Shown: piece by piece, positions 10,301 through 16,690 of the stretch
How positions within the stretch are numbered: position 1 is the stretch's first letter
Layout of the letters: each line of letters begins with the position of its first letter
Assembly (NCBI RefSeq): GCF_030162935.1
Contig: NZ_JASAUZ010000012.1
Span: forward strand, 1-64,000
DNA: 64,000 nt
Reading direction: 5' to 3'
From: Comamonas halotolerans
GTDB lineage: Bacteria; Pseudomonadota; Gammaproteobacteria; Burkholderiales; Burkholderiaceae_C
The notes under the pieces: model-generated
Told to the model about the DNA's origin: nothing
Seen by the model: only the letters and a program-made list of their open reading frames with translations
The model's database searches: none
Position numbers and translations under genes: made by a program

Positions 10301-10852
10301 CCACAACAAGGGCTGCCAGGCTTGACCCGCAGGGATCGGCTGATCGGGCTTGCCGGGCTGCGTCAGCACATCGCGCCCCTGCTCCCATGCGTGCAGCCAG
10401 TCACCTCGGTAGATCTGGTACTGGTCAAACAAATCTGCCAAGCGCTCGGCCAGTTGCAGCAAGCGCTCAGGCTCACCCGGGCGCAGAAAATTGCTAATCG
10501 GGGCAAAAGCAGCTTCGTGCAGGCAGCCGGGTAACAAACGCATCAAGCGCCATGTCAGTGGAATTTTCTCCAGCGGCGAGGACGGTGGCACTTCGTGCTT
10601 GCCCAGCACCTGACGGTATGTGCGCCAGATAAAACGTGCAGGCAACTCCACCTTGGCCGCAGCACTGACACCCAACTGCTCCGCCATGCGCATCTTGAAC
10701 CACTCCGCCGTGCCATTGCTTTGCACCAGCACGATTTCTTGCTCCAAAGGAGCCAAGGGATGGGCTTGCATCCACGCCATCAGCGTGTCGGCCAGCGTTT
10801 CCGTACAGTTGCCATGCAAGGCCACCAGACCCGGTGCGATTGAGCTTGCCAA
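7313..10852 (-). CDS. recC: RecBCD exonuclease V, gamma subunit RecC
   Basis: Chi-recognition subunit of RecBCD; its helicase-like folds have lost ATPase activity and it splits the duplex and scans the 3' strand. The product is 1179 residues, close to E. coli RecC (1122). The N-terminus (LVQSNGTAEWFKMRMAEQLG) and the central FEVVCLLGMNDGDYPR block are characteristic of the family, and no intact Walker A is seen, as expected. It is the first gene of the recC-recB-recD operon. The 154 bases upstream hold the terminator of the previous gene (10951-10987) and must also hold the promoter, although no convincing -35/-10 pair stands out. Confidence 0.96.
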   Translation of the reverse strand: MASSIAPGLVALHGNCTETLADTLMAWMQAHPLAPLEQEIVLVQSNGTAEWFKMRMAEQLGVSAAAKVELPARFIWRTYRQVLGKHEVPPSSPLEKIPLTWRLMRLLPGCLHEAAFAPISNFLRPGEPERLLQLAERLADLFDQYQIYRGDWLHAWEQGRDVLTQPGKPDQPIPAGQAWQPLLWRAVIADLTAVEKAATRTALRDLVMQRLRELEPGAISVPRRVVLFGLSHVPLAMLSFMDALARHTQVVLAVPNPCRYHWADAIDGRDLLRMQRRRQPLKNGQDLAAVPLASMHAHAHPLLAAWGRQSRDYVRLLDEFDTTVETANPTVWPRVDLFDDAPADAGSLLQQVQRSMRDLLPLSEHPKASQAGHSIPASDRSIVFHSAHSLVRELEVLHDQLLDMLAQPPVDGQAPLQPRDVIVMLPDIQKAAPSIRAVFGQYGRTDARFIPFDIADLSARASSPMVVALQWLLRLPQQRCRLSELCDLFDVPAVAARFGLAAEDVPQLTQWMAGAGIRWGLNAAQRGSLGLQACGEHNSAWFGLRRMLLGYANGARSMQSTDGVQQPAAWGEIEPYDEVGGLDAELAGVLAAVLERLMRWWNEALQDAAPDVWAQRLRQLAQDMFDPQDDVEQALLDGLEQSLSRWQEACDQAAYTLPIPLAVAQEAWLQALEQPSLEQRFRAGGVTFATPMPMRAIPFEVVCLLGMNDGDYPRRATRNDFDLMQQSGQYRPGDRARRDHDRQLMLEAVLSARRTLYISWAGHHVRDNSTQPASVLVSQLREYLADGWRGTQDLLQERTWHHPLQPFSRSYFEEGAVLTTYASEWRAAHAQQADSKAAVPEMGTFVPDAQVPLNVAQLTAFVRHPVKAFFRQRLNVHFEVEESVVEDDEVFQLDGLQAYGLVQTLQQQCAADWEQQTAQGLQHDGDAMAQLLQRRIHSLQRAGRLPLAGLGQREAQQLQATLLPGLRAWMQLRADYPEPAARERLHFSHAGVVLEDWLEPLWLPAQQAPAVLPVWVLMDPRDVLDAKRQPRRDRLLPVYVRSLVAAACGVEVQGMVVGRDACLHVQAMDADEARAALQALLALWLQGLQQPLPLPFKTGLALAMGDALGAAAAYEGGYKHRGECEDMSWQRLFPDYDSLAADGQLEALAQQVYLPMHAWCGSSVAVVEWHVHQDQRGAA

Positions 10853-10950
10853 GAAGGCTCTCCCTCAGAATGTCTTTACGTATGTCGAGTCTGCCAGAGT
10901 GGCACGCTCTTGTGCGCCCATCAAGACCATGCCCTGCAGCGCAGGCCCAT

Positions 10951-10987
10951 AAAAACGGCTGGCGCATGCATTACAGCCGCGCCAGCC
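10951..10987 (-). terminator. Rho-independent terminator after the DUF3325 gene
   Basis: On the minus strand the arms GGCTGGCGC and GCGCCAGCC pair perfectly (10957-10965 with 10979-10987) and are followed by GTTTTTATG. It sits 20 bases past the stop of the DUF3325 gene and before recC. Confidence 0.75.
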
Positions 10988-11006
10988 GACTTGACAGAAC
11001 TGTGTT

Positions 11007-11339
11007 TTATATCCGCAGACCAATACCCAGCAAAGCAATGCCAAGACTAAGCAGGGCTCCCCCCCGCAGACAGTGCGCGGCATAGGTCAGCACCAGCCCC
11101 ACGGTCAATGCCGCCAAGGTCAGCACGCCCAGCCACGCAGCAACCGCCACCGACGTCCCCCAGGCCTGCAGGCAAACGACAAGCGTACCCAGCAGCAATG
11201 CGGCGCCAACGACACGGCAACTCCAAGCAATACGCGGCGAAGGCTCATTTCCGCAGACCTGGGCATGGTGGCGCTCCATGGCCTGGCTCAAGGCCGCAAA
11301 CGCAGGTATTGCCAGCAACAAAGCAATCCAGGTATTCAT
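11007..11339 (-). CDS. DUF3325-like small membrane protein
   Basis: A 110-residue, very hydrophobic protein with three or four predicted membrane helices (TWIALLLAIPAFAALS near the N-terminus, then VVGAALLLGTLVVCLQAW, VAAWLGVLTLAALTVGLVLTY and LLSLGIALLGIGL). Size and charge pattern fit DUF3325, a family repeatedly found in operons with DUF3649 and PepSY membrane proteins next to siderophore receptors. Its biochemical role is unknown. The start at 11339 is chosen because it overlaps the stop of the PepSY gene as ATGA. It is the last gene of this three-gene operon, followed by a hairpin terminator. Confidence 0.7.
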   Translation of the reverse strand: MNTWIALLLAIPAFAALSQAMERHHAQVCGNEPSPRIAWSCRVVGAALLLGTLVVCLQAWGTSVAVAAWLGVLTLAALTVGLVLTYAAHCLRGGALLSLGIALLGIGLRI

Positions 11340-13012
11340 AGATGCTCCTTCGGAGCCTGTAGCGCTGTTCTGGATGCAGCCACGCCTTGCCGCACCCTGG
11401 CTGCAGGCACTGCAGGTTGACGCAACCGCTGCCACAGCTTGTAGGCCACGCTGCCATGCACTACTGCCAGCGCCAACATCATCCCATCAAATCCGGCAAC
11501 GCTCCACTGGCTGTGTGTCATGGTCTGCAACAGACCTGCCCCCCCAGTCCACACATTAAGCAGTGGCAAGCAAACAAAGGCCATAGCAGCCACCACCATC
11601 TGCTCCAGCCATGCTCTGGCATGCGGACGCACAAGGGCATGCAGCAAGCTCAGCAGCCACAGCGTGAAAAAGACATGGATTTCTGCAGCGCTACGGTCAC
11701 TAAGGCCCACCGGCAACAAGCGATTGGCCCAGAAATACCCCACCACAGCCACTGACAGGCCAGCAATGGCAGCCACATTCAATACTTCGACCAGACGATG
11801 CCCCTTGGGGATGAAGCCCAGCTTGTTGCGCTCTGGCAGACGCTTGACGACCCACAACACCATGCCTGTGGCCACCATGACCGTACCCACCACACCCGAA
11901 AGAAACAGCAGCCAGCGCACCGCTGGATCGGCAAAACGCCCCAGGTGGACACTGACCAGGCTGTTCATCACCGCAACCGTGCTGGATGGCTCTCGCACTG
12001 AAGGAGCCTCTTTCATGGCCCCGGTGATGCCATCAAATTGCACGCGTTGTCCTGCACCCCGTCCACTGGTCAATGAGTCCGCCCCCTCCGCTCGCAGCTC
12101 CACCATCGCACGTCGTGTATTCGGGTTCTGCACGATGATGCTGCCAACTGCCGCCCCCTTGAGCTGCGCCTGAGCCTGCGCGAACATGGGTGCAATCTCT
12201 GCCATGGGTGCAGCATCTTCATAGCCTGCTCGCTCACCACGCCCTTCGCGCGGTGCACGTGCTGCGGCCTGCGGCGCAGAAACCATCTGCATGCCCCTGC
12301 GCTCTGCATTGAAGCGCTGCGGCTGCCCCTCATACACAGCATTTGCGCCCCATGGCATGAGCATGGTCATCAGCAGCAGCAAGCCACTGAATGTAATCAC
12401 GATATGAAACGGCAGCGCCAGTACAGCGGTTGCGTTGTGCGCATCAAGCCAGGAGCGCTGACCTTTGCGCGGACGGAAAGTGAAAAAATCCTTGAAGATT
12501 TTCTTGTGCGTGATGATGCCGCTGAGAATCGCGACAAACATCACCAACGTGGCAATCCCCACAATCCAGCGCCCCCATACCCGTGGCATGGCGTACAGCT
12601 CAAAGTGAAAACGGTACAGAAAACTGCCACCACGCGTTTCACGCACAGGAAGCACCTCGCCCGTGGCTGCATCCAGATATGCTCGCTGCATGCCTTCACG
12701 CCCTGGTGGTGCACCTTGGGGGCGCCAGGTAGCCTCCACAGCGGTCTGCCGCTCGTTAGGCAAGTGCAAGCTCCAACTACTGGCGTCTGGCGCCAGCTTC
12801 TGCATCCCTGCCATGGCTTTTTCCGCCGTATCAGCCTGCGGCACCGATACATGCAGCTCAGGGCGCATCCAGTCACTGACCTCATCCACAAAGTAGCTCA
12901 ACGTGCCGGTAAAAAACACGGCATACAGCAGCCACCCCAGCAACAGTCCACTCCAGGTATGCAGCCATGACATGGACTGACGCAGCCCTTCCGGCTTCCC
13001 ATCCACTCTCAT
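11336..13012 (-). CDS. PepSY-domain membrane protein, PiuB/FoxB-like iron-uptake reductase
   Basis: A 558-residue inner-membrane protein of the PepSY_TM family. Proteins such as PiuB and FoxB are thought to reduce ferric siderophores or otherwise assist release of iron after TonB-dependent uptake. The N-terminus carries MSWLHTWSGLLLGWLLYAVFFTGTLSYF, the classical first helix with an intramembrane His. A large periplasmic PepSY region follows, then further helices (WIVGIATLVMFVAILSGIITHKKIF, ALPFHIVITFSGLLLLMTML) with more His residues, and a C-terminal group of four helices. The ATG at 13012 overlaps the stop of the upstream DUF3649 gene as ATGA, so the longer reading from 13114 is rejected. 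Regulation by Fur is suggested by the site at 13441-13459. Confidence 0.85.
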   Translation of the reverse strand: MRVDGKPEGLRQSMSWLHTWSGLLLGWLLYAVFFTGTLSYFVDEVSDWMRPELHVSVPQADTAEKAMAGMQKLAPDASSWSLHLPNERQTAVEATWRPQGAPPGREGMQRAYLDAATGEVLPVRETRGGSFLYRFHFELYAMPRVWGRWIVGIATLVMFVAILSGIITHKKIFKDFFTFRPRKGQRSWLDAHNATAVLALPFHIVITFSGLLLLMTMLMPWGANAVYEGQPQRFNAERRGMQMVSAPQAAARAPREGRGERAGYEDAAPMAEIAPMFAQAQAQLKGAAVGSIIVQNPNTRRAMVELRAEGADSLTSGRGAGQRVQFDGITGAMKEAPSVREPSSTVAVMNSLVSVHLGRFADPAVRWLLFLSGVVGTVMVATGMVLWVVKRLPERNKLGFIPKGHRLVEVLNVAAIAGLSVAVVGYFWANRLLPVGLSDRSAAEIHVFFTLWLLSLLHALVRPHARAWLEQMVVAAMAFVCLPLLNVWTGGAGLLQTMTHSQWSVAGFDGMMLALAVVHGSVAYKLWQRLRQPAVPAARVRQGVAASRTALQAPKEHL

Positions 13013-13335
13013 GCATGCCTCCCGTACAGCGCCCCGACCAACGCCAGCATCATCAAGGCTGGCAAAGCAATGCCAAGCCACGCTCTCCAGGCACTTCGAC
13101 AAGCAAAAGCCCACAACACGGCCACCGCAAACACCACAAAAGACAACATGGTGGACAGCGTGACAGCATCGGCTTTACCCATTCCACACCAGTGCGCGCA
13201 CGCCAGCCCAAAGGCTGCGGCAAATGCTGCACTCAGCCCATATCCCCCGGCAACAGCCGCCAAAGCTCGCGAAACGACAGCCCAACGATAGCGCGCCATA
13301 CCCAGCGCCTTGGTCTTGTGCATCGAAGTATTCAT
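13009..13335 (-). CDS. DUF3649-like membrane protein
   Basis: A 108-residue protein with three predicted membrane helices (AVAGGYGLSAAFAAAFGLAC, TLSTMLSFVVFAVAVLWAFAC, AWLGIALPALMMLALVGALY). The pattern RYRWAVVSRALAAVAGGY is typical of DUF3649, a small family encoded with PepSY iron-uptake proteins and sometimes called iron transporter-like. No catalytic motif is visible, so a role in siderophore-iron uptake is inferred from its neighbours only. The start at 13335 (MNTSM) is preferred to an ATG nine codons upstream. It is the first gene of the operon, its stop overlaps the PepSY start, and a Fur-box-like sequence lies 106 bases upstream. Confidence 0.7.
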   Translation of the reverse strand: MNTSMHKTKALGMARYRWAVVSRALAAVAGGYGLSAAFAAAFGLACAHWCGMGKADAVTLSTMLSFVVFAVAVLWAFACRSAWRAWLGIALPALMMLALVGALYGRHA

Positions 13336-13440
13336 TGCCCGCCCCCCGATTGCCGGGCACAAAAAAACCAGCCTTCATCTTCGCAAGATGTGCTGGATGG
13401 CTGTGTAGGCCGCATAACTGCGATCTCCAAGAGTGTTGTA

Positions 13441-13459
13441 AATAATAATTATTCTTATT
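13441..13459 (-). promoter_or_regulatory. Fur-box-like operator
   Basis: The 19 bases AATAATAATTATTCTTATT, read on the other strand, match the classical Fur consensus GATAATGATAATCATTATC at 14 of 19 positions. It lies 106 bases before the DUF3649 start, in an AT-rich spot within GC-rich DNA. Iron repression of the DUF3649-PepSY-DUF3325 operon is therefore likely. Confidence 0.6.
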
Positions 13460-13554
13460 CTATCCACGAGATTTGAGTTGCATAGAAGGCGCAGATCCGA
13501 GCATCTAATCTTTACCAAAGATTTACGCAACATCCATGTTCGGTGCAGAAACGC

Positions 13555-13589
13555 AAAAAATCCCTTGATCATTACTAATCAAGGGATTT
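13555..13589 (-). terminator. Rho-independent terminator, probably the displaced tRNA-Phe terminator
   Basis: On the minus strand AAATCCCTTGAT and ATCAAGGGATTT form a perfect 12-bp stem with a 7-base loop, followed by a run of Ts. It lies immediately beyond the left attachment-like copy (13594-13616) of the tRNA-Phe 3' end, in the orientation the tRNA would have been transcribed. The simplest reading is that this was the terminator of tRNA-Phe before the 13.8-kb element inserted. Confidence 0.65.
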
Positions 13590-13593
13590 GAAT

Positions 13594-13616
13594 TTGGTGG
13601 CTGGGACGCTCTCGAA
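13594..13616 (-). repeat. Left attachment-like site, degenerate copy of the tRNA-Phe 3' end
   Basis: Minus-strand reading TTCGAGAGCGTCCCAGCC followed by ACCAA resembles the tRNA-Phe 3' end at 27338-27361. The two share TTCGA, CGTCCCAG and CCACCAA and differ by three substitutions and one deleted base. It is the expected position and orientation for the distal attachment site of an element inserted in tRNA-Phe. Because identity is imperfect, the exact crossover cannot be placed. Confidence 0.55.
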
Positions 13617-13668
13617 AAACACTCCCAAGCTGTTGATTTAAATACAAAAGCAATTTTTCAATTTTCTG

Positions 13669-13691
13669 AGTTGCCCCCAAAGTTGCCCCCA
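13669..13691. repeat. 23-bp terminal direct repeat, left copy (integrase arm-type site)
   Basis: Two tandem AGTTGCCCCC units separated by AA and ending in A. The same 23 bases recur exactly at 27193-27215 near the other end of the element. Exact direct repeats just inside both ends, next to the integrase gene, fit arm-type integrase binding sites. Confidence 0.65.
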
Positions 13692-13777
13692 GACTTTCCG
13701 GGCTTGCAACGCTTTCCTCAGGCTCCTCGGCGGCACTTCGCCCCTGTCAAGCGCTGATTCGTAAGCTCCAGCAATCA

Positions 13778-13806
13778 CACGTTGTCGACTCAGCCCCCAC
13801 AACGTG
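13778..13806 (+). promoter_or_regulatory. Perfect 8-bp inverted repeat, candidate Delta/Ogr-activated late promoter site
   Basis: The arms CACGTTGT and ACAACGTG flank a 13-base spacer, giving a TGT...ACA dyad. Ogr/Delta activators of P2 and P4 are known to bind TGT-N12-ACA dyads centred near -55 of late promoters. This one is centred near 13792, about 68 bases before the first gene of the putative capsid operon, and the same element encodes an Ogr/Delta-like protein. The spacing is one base longer than the classical site, so the link is an inference. Confidence 0.45.
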
Positions 13807-13859
13807 CAAAAAGAGACTAAAGGCGACCCCAGGCGCACCATGGAGACACATTAACTCCC

Positions 13860-14090
13860 ATGGAAAAAGCCATGACTGAAGCCCAAGCCCGCCAAGCCTT
13901 CGCTGCCGCGAAAGCTAACATCAAAACCGCTGCCATCGCCGCCACTGCGCAGGTGGAAGAAGCCACCCGTGAATTTGATCGCGCCAAGCAGGCCCTACAA
14001 GCCTTTGAAAACCATCGCGCCAGCAATGGCGGTGTAGTCACACATACAGCAACTGGCCATGCCCCAGACGTCCTGCTTGCCGACTTCTAA
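13860..14090 (+). CDS. Small coiled-coil protein of the satellite left operon
   Basis: A 76-residue protein rich in Ala, Glu, Lys and Gln, with a long predicted helix over residues 5-52 (ARQAFAAAKANIKTAAIAAT, then QVEEATREFDRAKQALQAF). I do not recognise a family. It is the first gene after the inverted repeat at 13778-13806 and ends 32 bases before the Sid-like gene, so it is probably in the putative late operon. An accessory to capsid-size redirection, or a reduced analogue of a P4 late protein such as Psu, is possible but unsupported. The start may be 13860 or the ATG four codons on at 13872, which has GGAAAAA before it. Confidence 0.55.
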   Translation: MEKAMTEAQARQAFAAAKANIKTAAIAATAQVEEATREFDRAKQALQAFENHRASNGGVVTHTATGHAPDVLLADF

Positions 14091-14122
14091 AAACCGCCCC
14101 TCACCGCAGCCCAAACATCACC

Positions 14123-14854
14123 ATGCCAACCATGTCCATCGACACAGCACAAGCCGAGTTTGATACCGCCCTGCAACGCTTTCGCGCAGCGCAGAATGCA
14201 TACCACCAAGCACAAGAAACCTTGCAGCGCCTGCAAGAGCGCAAAGCCGATTTGCAAGCAAAGGGGCAGCAATACGAGGCTGATGCTGAAGCCGCAGAAC
14301 AAGAATTCAAAGCGCTGTTTGCAAAACATGGGTTCACGACGACGCCTGAAGTCAAATCTGCCATGCACCAAAAAATGGCCAACAAAGACATGGCCACCGA
14401 GACTGCTTCAGCTCTTACCGAGTGCCAGCGTGCCATTGACGATTTGCCATTTCAGGACGATATCGCCAGCCTCGTGAACACCTACGCAGCAACACGTGCG
14501 GCTGTGCGTGAGAAATATGCAGCGTTGATGCTGGCACGTGCCTTGAGCGAAGTGCCCGAGAGCCTACTCAAAGCAATTGCTTTGCATCAGTACCTGGCAG
14601 GACTGAACGACATCGACTTCAAGGGTGCTGTTTTGCTACCGAGTGATCGCCAAACCACCATGGCCACAGCATTGCGCCCAATTTTTGAGGCAATGGAAGG
14701 AATGGCCCAGCGCGTGAATATCCACGGTGAATTGGAGGCCGCAGGCATCACCACCAGCACCGTCGATGTGCTTCCTGCCATTGCGCACAAAACACCCGCC
14801 CAGCGCCTCATGCATCAACAAAAGAACCTCTCTCCCCTGCACAGCCAGCGCTAA
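14123..14854 (+). CDS. Sid-like capsid-size-determination candidate (coiled-coil protein)
   Basis: A 243-residue, almost entirely helical protein. A heptad-rich N-terminal half (residues 5-65: AEFDTALQRFRAAQNAYHQA and on) is followed by a second helical region and a C-terminal segment ending with HKTPAQRLMHQQKNL. I recall P4 Sid as also about 244 residues, helical, and with a TPAQR-like motif near its C-terminus; these were compared from memory, not aligned. Sid forms an external scaffold that forces helper capsomers into a small T=4 shell. Position supports the call: it sits close to the Delta-like gene, as sid and delta do in P4. An unrelated phage scaffold-like or structural-assembly protein is the main alternative. 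Confidence 0.45.
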   Translation: MPTMSIDTAQAEFDTALQRFRAAQNAYHQAQETLQRLQERKADLQAKGQQYEADAEAAEQEFKALFAKHGFTTTPEVKSAMHQKMANKDMATETASALTECQRAIDDLPFQDDIASLVNTYAATRAAVREKYAALMLARALSEVPESLLKAIALHQYLAGLNDIDFKGAVLLPSDRQTTMATALRPIFEAMEGMAQRVNIHGELEAAGITTSTVDVLPAIAHKTPAQRLMHQQKNLSPLHSQR

Positions 14855-14944
14855 ATCAAGACTGATTAACTCCCCACTCTAAAACCGCGTGGTGGCATTA
14901 CAGCCAGAGCTGCTGCATTGCCACCCAACAGCCATCATTAATTC

Positions 14945-15181
14945 GTGAACACACCAACTCCCCCCATTAGCATTCACTGCGATGAGCAACTTTTGCGCAT
15001 TGGTGCTGTTTCTCAAAAGATTGGAATGGCACGCAGCACTATTTACAAAAGAATCCATAAAAACCAGTTTCCTCGCCCTTTGGTAATTAGCAAAAAATTA
15101 GTGGCGTGGAAAAAATCAGACATTGAAAATTGGATTAAATCCCTAGACCACCATGACAAAGAAGGTACAAGGCGTGTATAA
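14945..15181 (+). CDS. AlpA-family HTH regulator (copy 1)
   Basis: A 78-residue DNA-binding protein. It reads LLRIGAVSQKIGMARSTIYK (helix-turn-helix, residues 16-35), then HKNQFPRPLVISKKLVAWKK and SDIENWI, the standard AlpA/MerR-like layout in which FPRP and the Trp-rich wing are diagnostic. AlpA-type proteins (Vis in P4, AlpA in CP4-57) act as excisionase and/or transcription regulator of satellite integrase and late genes. The only available start is a GTG at 14945. Its last 29 bases overlap the start of the Delta-like gene at 15153, so the two are probably translationally coupled. Confidence 0.8.
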   Translation: MNTPTPPISIHCDEQLLRIGAVSQKIGMARSTIYKRIHKNQFPRPLVISKKLVAWKKSDIENWIKSLDHHDKEGTRRV

Positions 15182-15563
15182 ATTTGACTGTCCACATTGC
15201 GGGGAGCGGTGCAATATCCGCACAAGCCGCGCTCAATCAAAAATTACCCGAGAGCTGCACTTGCAGTGCCGAAATTTGGAGTGTGGACACACCTTTATTT
15301 GCCACTTAGTGGCCGTGAGAACCATTTCACCATCTGCCAAGCCCAATCCAGATATATATCTGCCTATTCTTGGCACCAAAAAAATCAAAGAACAGGTCTC
15401 TTTGAATAAAACGGATAGCCAGGCTTACTGCACCGCTGTAGAAATAACGGCGAAGGATCGCCGCCAGGCCAACACTCCAACGCCTCCCAAGGTGGCCAAC
15501 TTTGACATCCCTCAGCAAGACCCTATCTTGCAAGCTTTGCACAACCCTACAGCAAGCTCGTAA
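15153..15563 (+). CDS. Ogr/Delta-like zinc-finger late transcription activator
   Basis: A 136-residue protein whose first 55 residues form an Ogr/Delta zinc finger: FDCPHCGERCNIRTSRAQS, then LHLQCRNLECGHTFICHLVA. The four metal ligands C-x2-C...C-x4-C, the RTSR stretch and the final H-x-F are hallmarks of the family. Delta of P4 and Ogr of P2 bind dyads upstream of late promoters and recruit RNA polymerase through its alpha subunit, letting a satellite switch on its helper's late genes. The C-terminal 75 residues are low-complexity (TPTPPK) and extend beyond the 72-residue Ogr; I see no second finger. A candidate target dyad lies at 13778-13806. Family call is strong; helper transactivation is inferred. 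Confidence 0.82.
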   Translation: MTKKVQGVYKFDCPHCGERCNIRTSRAQSKITRELHLQCRNLECGHTFICHLVAVRTISPSAKPNPDIYLPILGTKKIKEQVSLNKTDSQAYCTAVEITAKDRRQANTPTPPKVANFDIPQQDPILQALHNPTASS

Positions 15564-15764
15564 GGTTCTGTAAGCCCAATCCGTTACATTAAGTAACATT
15601 CGGAAGCCTTAGTTAAGCCCGGAAACAGAATAACGGGAGCCATTGCCTGCTGGGGAACTTTGTTTTCAGTAATTAGCACAGCAGGGCGTGCATGGAGAAC
15701 ATGAATTTTCTAAGACAGTTTTAGTTCGTCATCAACCAATAAAAAACAGAGGGAATATCAGACT

Positions 15765-16324
15765 ATGGGCTTTTCATTTAAAAACCATTCAGAAAGAATA
15801 TTCTTTTTTTTGAAGATGGGTTAGAAAATTTAGAAATTGACTCTTTATTAGACAAAGAGATATTCATAAAATTCATTAAAACCAAAAAATCTCCCAAAGA
15901 TTTTTGTAAGACATTAGACAAATTAATTTCAGAATTAAAAAAACTCATTCCAACTGACAATGTGCAGTTGCTACTAAGAGTATTATTTTTATTGATCGAA
16001 ATTCATTCTTTCAAGCAAAATTCAAGAAATATTGTAGATTTACTTGACAATTTGGCATCTGATATTTTCACATCTCACATTGCAATCACAAAACGCACTG
16101 GCTCCAACCATTCCATTGCAAAAAAAGGAGCCATTGCCAGACACAAAGAAAACCACAAAATCAAAGCTGAAGTTTTCGAGTGGCTAGACAAAAACATGCA
16201 CACCTACAAGAGCATGGATGCCGCTGCAACCGCAATTGCAGGCAAAGAAGTTCCTATGGCATTCCGAACCGTGCGCCAATGGATCACGGAGTGGAAAAAA
16301 CTACGCGCTGCCAGCAAAGCGTAA
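15765..16324 (+). pseudogene. AT-rich satellite gene with frameshift at a T8 tract
   Basis: An ATG at 15765, preceded by a good GAGGGA ribosome site, opens MGFSFKNHSERIFFF and then stops 19 codons in. From the eight-T run (15804-15811) another frame continues without a stop to 16324: FEDGLENLEIDSLLDKEIF and so on, to a C-terminus with FRTVRQWITEWKKL that looks like a DNA-binding helix. One extra T, or two fewer, would join the two into a protein of about 186 residues. The downstream part alone could start at the GTG at 15962 (120 residues). The first 400 bases are far richer in A and T than the rest of the element, which suggests separate acquisition. I do not recognise the family. The cause may be true inactivation, slippage on the T run, or a sequencing error. 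Confidence 0.6.
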
Positions 16325-16401
16325 CGTCTGCCAGCACACAGGCTGGGCAGCGCGGCAACCGCCAACGACCATCGCTTCATTGTTCATTCAAAGAGGCTCA
16401 C

Positions 16402-16677
16402 ATGGCACCACACCCATCCATAACACAGCCAATGGTCAGCACACTCAGTGCTGCACAAGCGTTTGAAACACTCGCGGATAGCGCATACATCCGCGAACGT
16501 GATTTAGTCACCCAACCACACCGCAAAGGCACCGTGGGGCTATTGCCGTTCAGTGCCTCCACGTTGCGGCGCAAGGTCAGTGCTGGAGAGTTCCCCAAAC
16601 CTCAGAAGCTGGGGGTCAGAATTTCAGCCTGGAAGGTGGCTGATATTCGCGCCTGGATGGCGCAGCAGAAGGCTTGA
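16402..16677 (+). CDS. AlpA-family HTH regulator (copy 2)
   Basis: A 91-residue protein. Residues 48-88 show the AlpA pattern: LLPFSASTLRRKVSAGEFPK, then PQKLGVRISAWKVADIRAW. The N-terminal 45 residues (AQAFETLADSAYIRERDLVT) are an extension rather than part of the fold. The start at 16402 has AAAGAGG 8-12 bases upstream; a longer reading from 16180 in the same frame is rejected because it runs over the preceding gene without a ribosome site. It ends 13 bases before the third AlpA-like gene and points toward the replication operon. A role as repressor or excisionase is inferred from the family. Confidence 0.75.
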   Translation: MAPHPSITQPMVSTLSAAQAFETLADSAYIRERDLVTQPHRKGTVGLLPFSASTLRRKVSAGEFPKPQKLGVRISAWKVADIRAWMAQQKA

Positions 16678-16690
16678 GGGGGATACGTCA

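Noticed and set aside
13638-13841. A 67-codon minus-strand frame at the left end of the satellite
   Set aside because: It is composed of the integrase arm repeats (VWGQLWGQLR) and the inverted repeat region, has no good ribosome site and no gene-like composition.
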